Below, piece by piece: positions 1 to 5,633 of a stretch of 6,766 nt of DNA. A program made the translations under genes and the position numbers. Within the stretch, counting starts at the first letter, position 1. Each line of letters begins with the position of its first letter. Origin of the DNA: Spirulina sp. DLM2.Bin59. GTDB taxonomy: Bacteria; Cyanobacteriota; Cyanobacteriia; Cyanobacteriales; Spirulinaceae. Location of the stretch: assembly GCA_007693875.1 (NCBI GenBank), contig RECT01000142.1, forward strand, positions 1 to 6,766, given 5' to 3'. The notes below the pieces were generated by a model. The model was not told where the DNA came from and ran no database searches. It worked only from the letters and a program-made list of their open reading frames with translations.

Positions 1-8
1 ATAATGTA

Positions 9-25
9 GACCCCAACGCGGGGCC
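9..25 (-). terminator. possible terminator hairpin after the chelatase gene
   Basis: Read on the minus strand, just downstream of the chelatase stop, the sequence forms a 6-bp stem (GGCCCC pairing with GGGGUC, including one G-U pair) around a 5-base loop. It is followed by TACATTAT and not by a real T-run. The position fits an end-of-transcript structure, and cyanobacterial terminators often lack long T-runs, but the stem is short and unproven. Positions 26-46 hold only a weaker, imperfect C/G-rich pairing. Confidence 0.3.
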
Positions 26-46
26 ATACCCTGAGATGGGGTGGCG

Positions 47-1207
47 TTAATGGTGGTGATGGTGGCCGTGATCATGGTTGTGATCGTGACCGTGGCCGTG
101 GTCGGCGTAAAGTTCGGGGATGAACGTGGTGGGGGTGGCGGTTTCGCCGAGGAGGGCCTCAATTTGGGGGTTGGCCCAGCGGGCGGCCATGGCGAGAAAT
201 TCCGGGTGATCATTAACGCAGGGCATCCGCACATAGGTGACGTGGGGAGCTTTGCGTTTTAATGCGCCGATGATGTGATCCACATCAAGGATCGTCTCGT
301 GGTTTTCCGTGGCAAACCCGATGGGCATCATGACGATCGCCGTCGCCCCCAAATCAATCAAATTGCTGGCCGCTAACTGGGCATTGGGTTGTGTCCAATC
401 AATTAAGGGGGTGTCGTGGTTGAGCCAACCCACGGAAATGAGGGGATATTGATGGATGAGGCGATTCCGGACTGCTTCGTAAAGGGCCTCACTTTCCGTA
501 ATCCCAGAGGTGAAGCCCTTGGCCTTGTGGGGGCAACCGTGGTTCATGAGGACAATGCCGGTTTGGGAGGGGAGATGGGCCACGGCTAGATCTTGATCAA
601 TTTTGGCCAAGACCATGCGGGCTAATAGATCGATGTAGTCCGGTTCGTTGTAAAAGGAAGGGATGTAGCGGGTTCCCGTGGGCCATTGGGCGGGGGATTC
701 GTTGAGTTCCACGAGGGCAGCGTTGACCTGTTCGACGGCGATGCCACTGGTGAAGATCGAATCGACGACGAGCAGGGGATAGATTAACAGCTTGCTAAAC
801 CCTTCGGCTTTAATTTGGGCCAGCACCTGTTCCGGCAGGTGGGGGGCGCAGAAGTTAAAGGCTTTAAAAACCTTAATGCGATCGCCCCACTGTTTTTGCA
901 GTTCCTGTTCAATGCCCGCCCGTTGATGCTCAAAAATATGGTTATGGGGGGAGATGAACTCGCCATGCTGATGGCTCCATTCGTGGAGGTCAAAGATGGC
1001 CAGTAGTTTGGCCAGGGGGGGATAGAGCCAGAGGGGAACCGGGGCAAATTTAGCCGTCAGGAGGTTAAGGGCTTGTTCGTTATAGTTGGCAAAGTCTTCA
1101 TAGCTCTCAACTTCGCCATATCCCATCAGCAACACGGCGACGCGGTCGGCTTCGGTGGCGTTGTCTGTAGGGTGAGTGTTTTGGCGTTTTTCAGGAGTTG
1201 CAACCAC
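47..1207 (-). CDS. ferrochelatase-fold (HemH-like) metal chelatase with histidine-rich C-terminus
   Basis: A 386-residue protein predicted to insert a divalent metal into a tetrapyrrole in the cytoplasm. The two-half layout matches the ferrochelatase family. The N-terminal half runs from VAVLLMGYGE (about 23-32) to YPLLVVDSIFTSG (143-155). The C-terminal half holds MNHGCP (221-226), which corresponds to the SAHGLP motif of HemH with the metal-binding His (H223). It also holds PIGFATENHET (295-305), corresponding to PISFVSEHIET, with the catalytic Glu (E304). Residues 370-386 contain 11 His in 17 positions, and a second His cluster lies at 75-94. The start is a GTG: the only upstream in-frame codons run back to a stop at 1229-1231 without another start. 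Cyanobacterial HemH usually ends in a chlorophyll a/b-binding-like membrane segment. None is present here, so I infer a paralogue, perhaps a cobalt, nickel or sirohydrochlorin chelatase. The family call is firm; the metal and substrate are not known. There is no room for a cobalamin riboswitch upstream. Confidence 0.85.
   Translation of the reverse strand: MVATPEKRQNTHPTDNATEADRVAVLLMGYGEVESYEDFANYNEQALNLLTAKFAPVPLWLYPPLAKLLAIFDLHEWSHQHGEFISPHNHIFEHQRAGIEQELQKQWGDRIKVFKAFNFCAPHLPEQVLAQIKAEGFSKLLIYPLLVVDSIFTSGIAVEQVNAALVELNESPAQWPTGTRYIPSFYNEPDYIDLLARMVLAKIDQDLAVAHLPSQTGIVLMNHGCPHKAKGFTSGITESEALYEAVRNRLIHQYPLISVGWLNHDTPLIDWTQPNAQLAASNLIDLGATAIVMMPIGFATENHETILDVDHIIGALKRKAPHVTYVRMPCVNDHPEFLAMAARWANPQIEALLGETATPTTFIPELYADHGHGHDHNHDHGHHHHH
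50..100 (-). repeat. low-complexity His-codon tract (metal-binding tail)
   Basis: The last 17 codons before the chelatase stop are a run of His alternating with Gly, Asp and Asn, ending in five consecutive His. The DNA is a CAC/CAT/GGT/GAT-rich quasi-repeat and likely prone to length change by slippage. Similar tails are known on CbiX-type chelatases and nickel or cobalt chaperones, where they bind metal. Metal storage or delivery here is inferred. Confidence 0.8.
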
Positions 1208-1233
1208 AGTTATCCAGGGGTAGGGGATTTATT

Positions 1234-1749
1234 ATGCTTATTCTAGTCTGTCCCGGCTATAACCCCCCAGGGGGGACAAGGGCGTTTTGCACCCAATTGG
1301 GGGATCTTTTCGGCCCCCAGGGGGTAGAATTGCGTCCTGTCCCGGTGCCTGAAATCGCCCCCTATGATGGCAGAGCGATCGCCACTCTGTTAACAGATCT
1401 CACCCGACCCGTAACCTTGATTGGCTTTAGTGCGGGGGTAGTGGGGGCGATCGCCGCCGCCCGCATCTGGGAAAGGCAAGGGGGAATGATTACGCGGTTG
1501 GTGGCCATCGATGGTTGGGGTGTCCCCTTGGGGGGCAATTTTCCCATCCATCGCCTCAGTCATGATCCCTTTACCCATTGGAGTTCGGCGCTATTGGGGG
1601 CTGGCGACATGGCGTTTTATGCCGATCCGGGGGTGGAGCATTGGCAACTGTGGCAGGCCCCCGCCACCGCTTGGGGCTGGTCAACGGTGGGGATGGTGCG
1701 GCAGGACTACACCACCGCCCTCGGCTTCCTCCACGAGGTGTTGCATTAA
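1234..1749 (+). CDS. small alpha/beta-hydrolase-like protein, function unknown
   Basis: A 171-residue protein with the look of a minimal alpha/beta-hydrolase fold. It has a hydrophobic first strand ending in a turn (MLILVCPGYNPPGG, 1-14) and a nucleophile-elbow motif GFSAG (64-68) with Ser66 as likely nucleophile, preceded by the strand VTLIG and followed by a small-residue helix. A further strand ends in AIDGWG (91-96), where Asp93 could be the acid. His110, His115, His136 and His167 are candidates for the third catalytic residue, and I cannot choose between them. The protein is shorter than typical hydrolases (about 250-300) and leaves little room for a lid domain. I chose ATG 1234 over an in-frame TTG at 1198 because the first strand begins right after it and the TTG start would overlap the divergent chelatase gene. 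G-rich sequence 8-19 bases upstream could act as a weak ribosome site. It resembles conserved hypothetical cyanobacterial proteins; the substrate is not known. Confidence 0.7.
   Translation: MLILVCPGYNPPGGTRAFCTQLGDLFGPQGVELRPVPVPEIAPYDGRAIATLLTDLTRPVTLIGFSAGVVGAIAAARIWERQGGMITRLVAIDGWGVPLGGNFPIHRLSHDPFTHWSSALLGAGDMAFYADPGVEHWQLWQAPATAWGWSTVGMVRQDYTTALGFLHEVLH
1263..1324. repeat. two C-run/G-run palindromes in the 5' part of the hydrolase gene
   Basis: CCCCCCAGGGGGG occupies 1263-1275 and CCCCCAGGGGG occupies 1314-1324, with centres 50 bases apart. A third pairing, TGGGGG with CCCCCA around a 10-base loop, lies between them at about 1299-1319 and competes with the second palindrome. All are inside codons 10-31 of the hydrolase, encoding PPGG and GPQG. 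They could fold the early mRNA or be a by-product of G/C-rich Pro and Gly codons. Confidence 0.5.
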
Positions 1750-1773
1750 CGGGGCACTGACTACTGCTATAGA
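1745..1773 (+). promoter_or_regulatory. possible promoter of the histidine kinase gene
   Basis: An extended -10-like element TGCTATAGA (1765-1773) is preceded at 17 bases by TTAACG (1745-1750), which matches TTGACA at four of six positions. It sits partly over the hydrolase stop and about 40 bases before the kinase start. This would let the kinase be transcribed separately from the hydrolase. The match is modest and there is no transcript evidence. Confidence 0.35.
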
Positions 1774-1812
1774 ATGGGCCATGGTGGACATCAGCCAGTG
1801 GCTTGAGCAACA

Positions 1813-3363
1813 ATGGCGCGACAGGAGAATCAGGTATCGGTGCGAGGATTACAACAACGCCTTGCCCAACAAGAGCGAGAACTGGCTCAAGTCCAAGCGC
1901 AATTGAAGGCGCAGGTGGAGGAGCGCCAACTGATTGCCCAACAATTGGCCACCTCAGAAACCCGACTGCGGGGCATCCTCGCAGCGATGACCGATGTGGT
2001 GCTTGTGATTCATGTGGCCCCCAGCCAAATCGATGAAATCGAGATTGCTCCGACCCACCTCAGCACCCTTTATGATCATGAACTGGATTGGATTAACGAG
2101 ACGGTGGCGGCATTTTTCGCCCCTGAAACCGCCCGACTTTGGTTTGACATTATTCAGCGGGTTTTAACCGACAAAGAGGGTACGGATTTTGACTACAGCT
2201 TGACCCTCTCGGGGCAAGAGATTTGGTTTTCGGCGCGGATTTCCCCCTTGGATCCAAAAACGGTGATTTGGGTGGCGCGGGATATTCGCGATCGCAAGGA
2301 AGCGGAAAACCAACTCCAACAGAAGAATCAACTCCTGGAACGCACGCTTGAAGAACTGCAATTGATGCAGAACGAATTGATCCAATCAGAAAAAATGTCA
2401 GCGTTGGGGCAGTTGGTGGCCAGTATTGCCCATGAAATCAATACCCCTTTGGGCATTATCAGTTCATCGGGGCGGGTGTTGGAAACCTTTTGGCAGGAGT
2501 CTTTTGCCAAACTCCTGAACATTTGGCAGGGCTATCCCCCGGATCAGCGGGGGCAACTCCTCGCCCTGCTCCAGAACATTCAACCCCCCTCCCCACCCCT
2601 ATCCACCCGTGAGCAGCGGCAACTCCGCCGTCATCTCACCCGGTCCCTGGAGGCCTTGGGGATTGAGGAGGCGGCTTTGGTGGCGCGGATTTGTAGTGAA
2701 ATTGGCCTGCGGGAGCCACCCTTGGCTCTGATGGCGCAGATGTCGGATTTAACCTGGCTGGATTGGATTTATCAAGTGGTGACGATGCGGATCAGTACCC
2801 ACAATATTGCGATCGCCACTGATCGGGCGGCAAAAATTGTCTTTGCCCTCAAACGCTATGCCCATTCTGATCAAAGCGGGGTGCGATCGCCCCTCGATGT
2901 GGAAAGCAGCCTCGAAACCGTGCTCACCCTGTACCACAACCAAATCAAACAGGGTGTCACCGTGGAGCGGCAATATACCCCCGATCTCCCGCCCTTATTG
3001 GGCTATCCCGATGAACTCCATCAGGTGTGGGGCAACTTAATCCACAATGCCCTCCAAGCGATGCAAAACCGAGGGGAGTTGCGAATTATCACCCGTGCCA
3101 CCCCCACCGCCATTGAGGTGGAGATTACCGATTCTGGCCCGGGGATTCCCCCGGAGGTTTTACCGCAGATTTTCAAGCCCTTTTTTACCACCAAGGTTGC
3201 TGGCGAAGGCAGTGGTTTGGGGTTGGATATTGTGCGGAAAATCGTCGATCGCCATGGGGGGGAAATCACTGTCACCAGCGAACCGGGTTGCACGATGTTT
3301 ACCGTGTCTCTCCCCCTCGGTGAACCAACCGAGGAGAGAGCGATTCCCGCCCTGGGGAATTAA
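1813..3363 (+). CDS. soluble PAS-domain sensor histidine kinase with insertion in the DHp domain
   Basis: A 516-residue cytoplasmic two-component kinase with no membrane segment or receiver domain. In order it has: an N-terminal Gln/Glu-rich coiled coil (about 10-50); one PAS domain (about 50-160) ending in VARDIRDRKEAE; a linking coiled coil (162-198); and an H-box ASIAHEINTPLG with phospho-acceptor His207. Then comes a helical insertion of roughly 100 residues (about 225-325, with STREQRQLRRHL at 264-275), followed by the second dimerisation helix (NIAIATDRAAKIVFALKRYA, 331-350). The ATPase domain has an N-box (WGNLIHNALQAM, with Asn408 and Asn412), a G1 box (DSGPGIP, 440-446), an F-box (IFKPFFTT, 453-460) and a G2 box (GEGSGLGL, 464-471). 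All catalytic boxes are intact. An in-frame TGA at 1804-1806 limits the start to ATG 1813, which lacks a clear Shine-Dalgarno. The gene follows the hydrolase after 63 bases, with no partner regulator nearby, so it is an orphan kinase. The signal sensed is unknown. Confidence 0.93.
   Translation: MARQENQVSVRGLQQRLAQQERELAQVQAQLKAQVEERQLIAQQLATSETRLRGILAAMTDVVLVIHVAPSQIDEIEIAPTHLSTLYDHELDWINETVAAFFAPETARLWFDIIQRVLTDKEGTDFDYSLTLSGQEIWFSARISPLDPKTVIWVARDIRDRKEAENQLQQKNQLLERTLEELQLMQNELIQSEKMSALGQLVASIAHEINTPLGIISSSGRVLETFWQESFAKLLNIWQGYPPDQRGQLLALLQNIQPPSPPLSTREQRQLRRHLTRSLEALGIEEAALVARICSEIGLREPPLALMAQMSDLTWLDWIYQVVTMRISTHNIAIATDRAAKIVFALKRYAHSDQSGVRSPLDVESSLETVLTLYHNQIKQGVTVERQYTPDLPPLLGYPDELHQVWGNLIHNALQAMQNRGELRIITRATPTAIEVEITDSGPGIPPEVLPQIFKPFFTTKVAGEGSGLGLDIVRKIVDRHGGEITVTSEPGCTMFTVSLPLGEPTEERAIPALGN
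3315..3360. terminator. two hairpins inside the convergent gene ends, possible bidirectional terminator
   Basis: CCTCGGT (3315-3321) pairs perfectly with ACCGAGG (3328-3334) around a 6-base loop. Directly after it, ATTCCC (3343-3348) pairs perfectly with GGGAAT (3355-3360) around another 6-base loop, followed by TAAT. Both lie in the last 17 codons of the kinase and just beyond the end of the opposing DUF2808 gene. Since the two genes leave no intergenic space, transcription from either side must end in the other gene, and these hairpins are the obvious candidates. There is no T-run, so the role is inferred. Confidence 0.4.
3360..3363. other. shared palindromic stop codon TTAA of convergent genes
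   Basis: The four bases TTAA give TAA at 3361-3363 for the kinase on the plus strand and TAA (complement of 3360-3362) for the DUF2808 gene on the minus strand. The genes overlap tail to tail by four bases. Confidence 0.95.
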
Positions 3364-4106
3364 TCGGTAATCGACACAATCCAAGTGCCGACGTAATCCA
3401 CAGTGGCACGACGGAAATCGGCAAACTCCGGCGTATCGTTCACCGGCTCATCCCCTGCCCCCGTGAAGCAGCCCCCCTCATCTAAACAAGTCACCAAGAG
3501 GGCATGGAAATAGAACGTGCCGCCAAACCAAGGGTTACGCACCCGCTCTAAACTGACTTCGATGGGCCTGCGGGCTGGCACTGGCTCCAGCAGAGGAACC
3601 CGTAAACAATGGAAAAAGGTTTCCCGGCTACCATCCCAGGAACGATAACAGTTTTCCTCAATTTGGGCATTGCCGACTTGAACACTATTGCTATAGTTGC
3701 GCCCATGGCGCACATTAATGAGACGATTGGGATTTTGAAAGGCAAAAACGCGGTTTGGTCGTTCTTCGTTGCGGTTTGGTCGTTCTTCGTTACTTTCACA
3801 GTTTTCCACACATTCTAGATTTCGGAACCGTTGTTGTGGCTCACCAAAATAATCCGGTATATAGATGGAAACTTGCGCCACCGTTGACTCAACTTTATTA
3901 GCCGGGATGCGGAGGCGATACCGGGCATTGCGAGCATTGCGGCCGCCGTGCTGCACCACATAGTTGAGCAAATTAGGGCGGTCCACACCGCTAAAAATCG
4001 TCAGGCCGGATTGAGCGGCAGTGATCGCGGGGGTGGCGGCGATCGCACAGCCTGCCGCAGCAAGACCAGCAATCAGACGATTTCGCAGGGTTTTGGAAAA
4101 TGACAT
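3360..4106 (-). CDS. exported DUF2808-family protein
   Basis: A 248-residue exported protein of unknown function. Residues 1-31 form a signal peptide: basic start (KTLRNR), hydrophobic core (LIAGLAAAGCAIAA), and probable cleavage near TAA/Q at 30-32. The mature part opens with LTIFSGVDRPNLLNYVVQHGG and then RYRLRIP, followed by AQVSIYIPDYF, the pattern of the cyanobacterial DUF2808 domain. Six Cys in the mature region (99, 103, 153, 167, 207, 213) could form three disulfides outside the cytoplasm. Residues 106-119 are an exact double NEERPNR, not an obvious part of the domain. Cys20 follows AAG, a weak lipobox, so a lipoprotein is a less likely alternative. I chose ATG 4106 because the signal peptide starts there; the reading frame is open to 4343, but the extra N-terminal residues look like translated promoter DNA. 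No ribosome site is obvious. The gene is monocistronic and convergent with the kinase. Confidence 0.8.
   Translation of the reverse strand: MSFSKTLRNRLIAGLAAAGCAIAATPAITAAQSGLTIFSGVDRPNLLNYVVQHGGRNARNARYRLRIPANKVESTVAQVSIYIPDYFGEPQQRFRNLECVENCESNEERPNRNEERPNRVFAFQNPNRLINVRHGRNYSNSVQVGNAQIEENCYRSWDGSRETFFHCLRVPLLEPVPARRPIEVSLERVRNPWFGGTFYFHALLVTCLDEGGCFTGAGDEPVNDTPEFADFRRATVDYVGTWIVSITD
3750..3791. repeat. exact 21-base tandem duplication, in frame
   Basis: Positions 3750-3770 and 3771-3791 are identical over all 21 bases, starting GCGGTTTGG and ending TTCTTCGTT on the plus strand. The unit falls exactly on codon boundaries of the DUF2808 gene and adds seven residues (NEERPNR). The flanking bases differ, so the unit is bounded at 21. 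The absence of any substitution suggests a recent duplication or ongoing copy-number change. Confidence 0.97.
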
Positions 4107-4149
4107 AGGCCGTGGGGTACAGGGGGCTGAGGGTAAAACGGGAATTTTT

Positions 4150-4177
4150 TTTGTAAACAAAGCGTAATGTTTAGCAA
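4150..4177 (-). promoter_or_regulatory. weak promoter candidate for the DUF2808 gene
   Basis: On the minus strand TTGCTA (4172-4177) and TACAAA (4150-4155) are 16 bases apart, each matching the consensus hexamers at four of six positions. They sit in the only A/T-rich stretch upstream of the start, giving a leader of about 40 bases. This is consensus matching only. Confidence 0.3.
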
Positions 4178-4416
4178 TTGTTCTTGAATATATCAGAATG
4201 CTGAGGCGGTTGACGGGAGGGGGGGCCAGATTTGTTCCGTTTTGTGCCAATTTCGGGGGGCAAAACATAAAACAAGTTAAAGAACCGGCGGGATCTGGGG
4301 GCGATCGCCCTAGGATGCAAGGGCAGACTGACAACAGCATCAAATGGTGCGATTGAACACGGTGAAGTCATAAACAGGGGGATTACCATCGTCACCATGG
4401 CCGATACAGTCGGAAT

Positions 4417-4443
4417 GCCCCTATGGGGCTAACTTGTCTAGAC
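4417..4443. promoter_or_regulatory. two adjacent palindromes upstream of pntAA, possible operator
   Basis: GCCCC-TAT-GGGGC (4417-4429) and GTCTAGAC (4436-4443) are perfect inverted repeats separated by six bases, ending 34 bases before the pntAA start. They could be a regulator site or leader hairpins. I cannot match either to a known cyanobacterial regulator, and short palindromes also arise by chance. Confidence 0.3.
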
Positions 4444-4461
4444 TGGTGTACTGAATTGTTT

Positions 4462-4467
4462 GAGGAG
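4462..4467 (+). promoter_or_regulatory. ribosome binding site of pntAA
   Basis: GAGGAG lies 10 bases before ATG 4478. It is one of the clearest Shine-Dalgarno sequences in the window and fixes the pntAA start. Confidence 0.8.
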
Positions 4468-4477
4468 AAATTGACCT

Positions 4478-5623
4478 ATGAAAATTGCGATCGCCCGTGA
4501 GGCTATAGAAGTCGGTGAACGGCGCGTGGCCTTGGTTCCCGCTACGATTCAGCGATTGGTACAAGCGGATTGGCATTTCCTTGTGGAAGCCAAGGCCGGC
4601 GAAGGCTCCTACATTAGTGATCAAGAGTACAGCGACGCTGGGGCTGCTGTGGTTGCCGATCGCGCCGAGCTTTGGGGTCATGCCGATGTGATCCTCAAGG
4701 TTGCCCCCCCCAGCCGGGCAGAAGTTGAGCAGATGCGCCCCGGCACAGCCTTGATCAGTTTCCTCAATCCCTTAGGAGATCCTGAACTGATCCAAACCCT
4801 AGCGGCCCGCCAGATCACCGCCTTCAGCATGGAGTTGATCCCCCGCACCAGCCGCGCCCAAAGCATGGATGCCCTTTCTTCCCAGGCGGGGATCGCCGGG
4901 TATAAGGCCGTATTACTGGGAGCCGCCGCCCTGCCGAAATTCTTCCCGATGCTCACCACCGCCGCCGGAACGATCCGGCCCGCCAAGGTGTTTGTGATGG
5001 GGGCCGGTGTGGCAGGGTTACAGGCGATCGCCACCGCCCGCCGGTTAGGGGCCATTGTTGAAGCCTTTGATATTCGCCCAGCAGTGAAGGAAGAAGTGCA
5101 AAGTTTGGGGGCCAAATTTGTCGATATTGACCTGGGCGAGGACACCGTAGCGGAAGGGGGCTATGCCAAGGAAGTTTCCGAGGCGGCCCGGGCTAAAACC
5201 CAAGCGGTATTGAGCGATCGCATCGCCCAAGCCGATGTGGTGATCACCACCGCCCAAGTTCCCGGCAAGCGGGCCCCGATCCTCGTCACCACCGCCATGG
5301 TGGAAGGGATGCAGCCCGGTTCCGTGATTGTCGATCTTGCCGCCAATCAGGGGGGCAACTGCGAAGTCACCGAACCCGGCAAGGACATCAACTACCACGG
5401 CATCACGATTATCGGCCCCACTAACCTGCCCTCCTCAATGCCCGTCCATGCCAGCCAACTCTACGCCAAAAACGTAGCAACGTTGCTGCAATACCTGATC
5501 AAAGACAACGCCCTCAATCTCGACTTTGAGGATGATATTGTCGATGCCACCTGTGTCACCCATGGCGGCGAAATCCGTAACGAACGGGTGAAGTCCGCCC
5601 TCAATATTGAAGCCCAAGTTTGA
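4478..5623 (+). CDS. pntAA: NAD(P) transhydrogenase alpha subunit part 1 (NAD(H)-binding domain I)
   Basis: A 381-residue soluble subunit that binds NAD(H) and exchanges hydride with NADP(H) held by PntB, on the membrane face where the proton-pumping complex sits. The N-terminus MKIAIAREAIEVGERRVALVP (1-21) is the alanine dehydrogenase/PNT signature. The RQD loop is intact: by family alignment Arg123, Gln128 and Asp131 in IPRTSRAQSMD match the nicotinamide-contacting residues of Rhodospirillum rubrum domain I. The Rossmann motif GAGVAG is at 175-180, with the ribose-binding acid Asp198 in AFDIR. The mobile loop GGYAKE (227-232) carries the conserved Tyr229. The length is normal for the separate domain-I subunit, whereas in E. 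coli PntA fuses this domain to the membrane part. It is the first gene of the operon, with pntAB starting 10 bases after the stop. A HIP1 octamer overlaps codons 4-6. Confidence 0.97.
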   Translation: MKIAIAREAIEVGERRVALVPATIQRLVQADWHFLVEAKAGEGSYISDQEYSDAGAAVVADRAELWGHADVILKVAPPSRAEVEQMRPGTALISFLNPLGDPELIQTLAARQITAFSMELIPRTSRAQSMDALSSQAGIAGYKAVLLGAAALPKFFPMLTTAAGTIRPAKVFVMGAGVAGLQAIATARRLGAIVEAFDIRPAVKEEVQSLGAKFVDIDLGEDTVAEGGYAKEVSEAARAKTQAVLSDRIAQADVVITTAQVPGKRAPILVTTAMVEGMQPGSVIVDLAANQGGNCEVTEPGKDINYHGITIIGPTNLPSSMPVHASQLYAKNVATLLQYLIKDNALNLDFEDDIVDATCVTHGGEIRNERVKSALNIEAQV

Positions 5624-5633
5624 GCCTATCATC

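Larger units (their letters stand above)
4107..4477. other. 371-base divergent intergenic region between the DUF2808 gene and pntAA
   Basis: The region must carry the promoters of both flanking genes. I see a weak minus-strand promoter candidate at 4150-4177, a HIP1 octamer at 4301-4308, a G-run of seven near 4219-4225, two short palindromes at 4417-4443 and a Shine-Dalgarno at 4462-4467. I find no GTA-N8-TAC (NtcA-type) site, no riboswitch-like structure, no tRNA and no convincing small gene. No good -35/-10 pair is visible for pntAA. Confidence 0.6.

Noticed and set aside
41..262. Val/Gly-rich open frame opposite the His-rich tail
   Set aside because: It is the complement of the His codons and the chelatase C-terminus; there is no independent coding evidence.
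1208..1233. Cobalamin riboswitch or other leader before the chelatase
   Set aside because: Only 26 bases separate the divergent genes, and the hydrolase coding sequence beyond them shows no riboswitch-like conserved elements.
4107..4343. 79-residue N-terminal extension of the DUF2808 protein
   Set aside because: The frame stays open, but a clean signal peptide begins at ATG 4106 and the extension has no export or domain features.
4107..4477. NtcA site (GTA-N8-TAC), tRNA or small RNA in the pntAA upstream region
   Set aside because: No matching GTA-N8-TAC was found, no cloverleaf can be drawn, and there is no promoter-plus-terminator pair for a small RNA.
4678..5145. 155-codon open frame antisense to pntAA
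   Set aside because: It lies wholly within a strongly conserved gene and its translation is Ala/Arg/Ser-rich without recognisable motifs; this is a shadow of G/C-rich codons.
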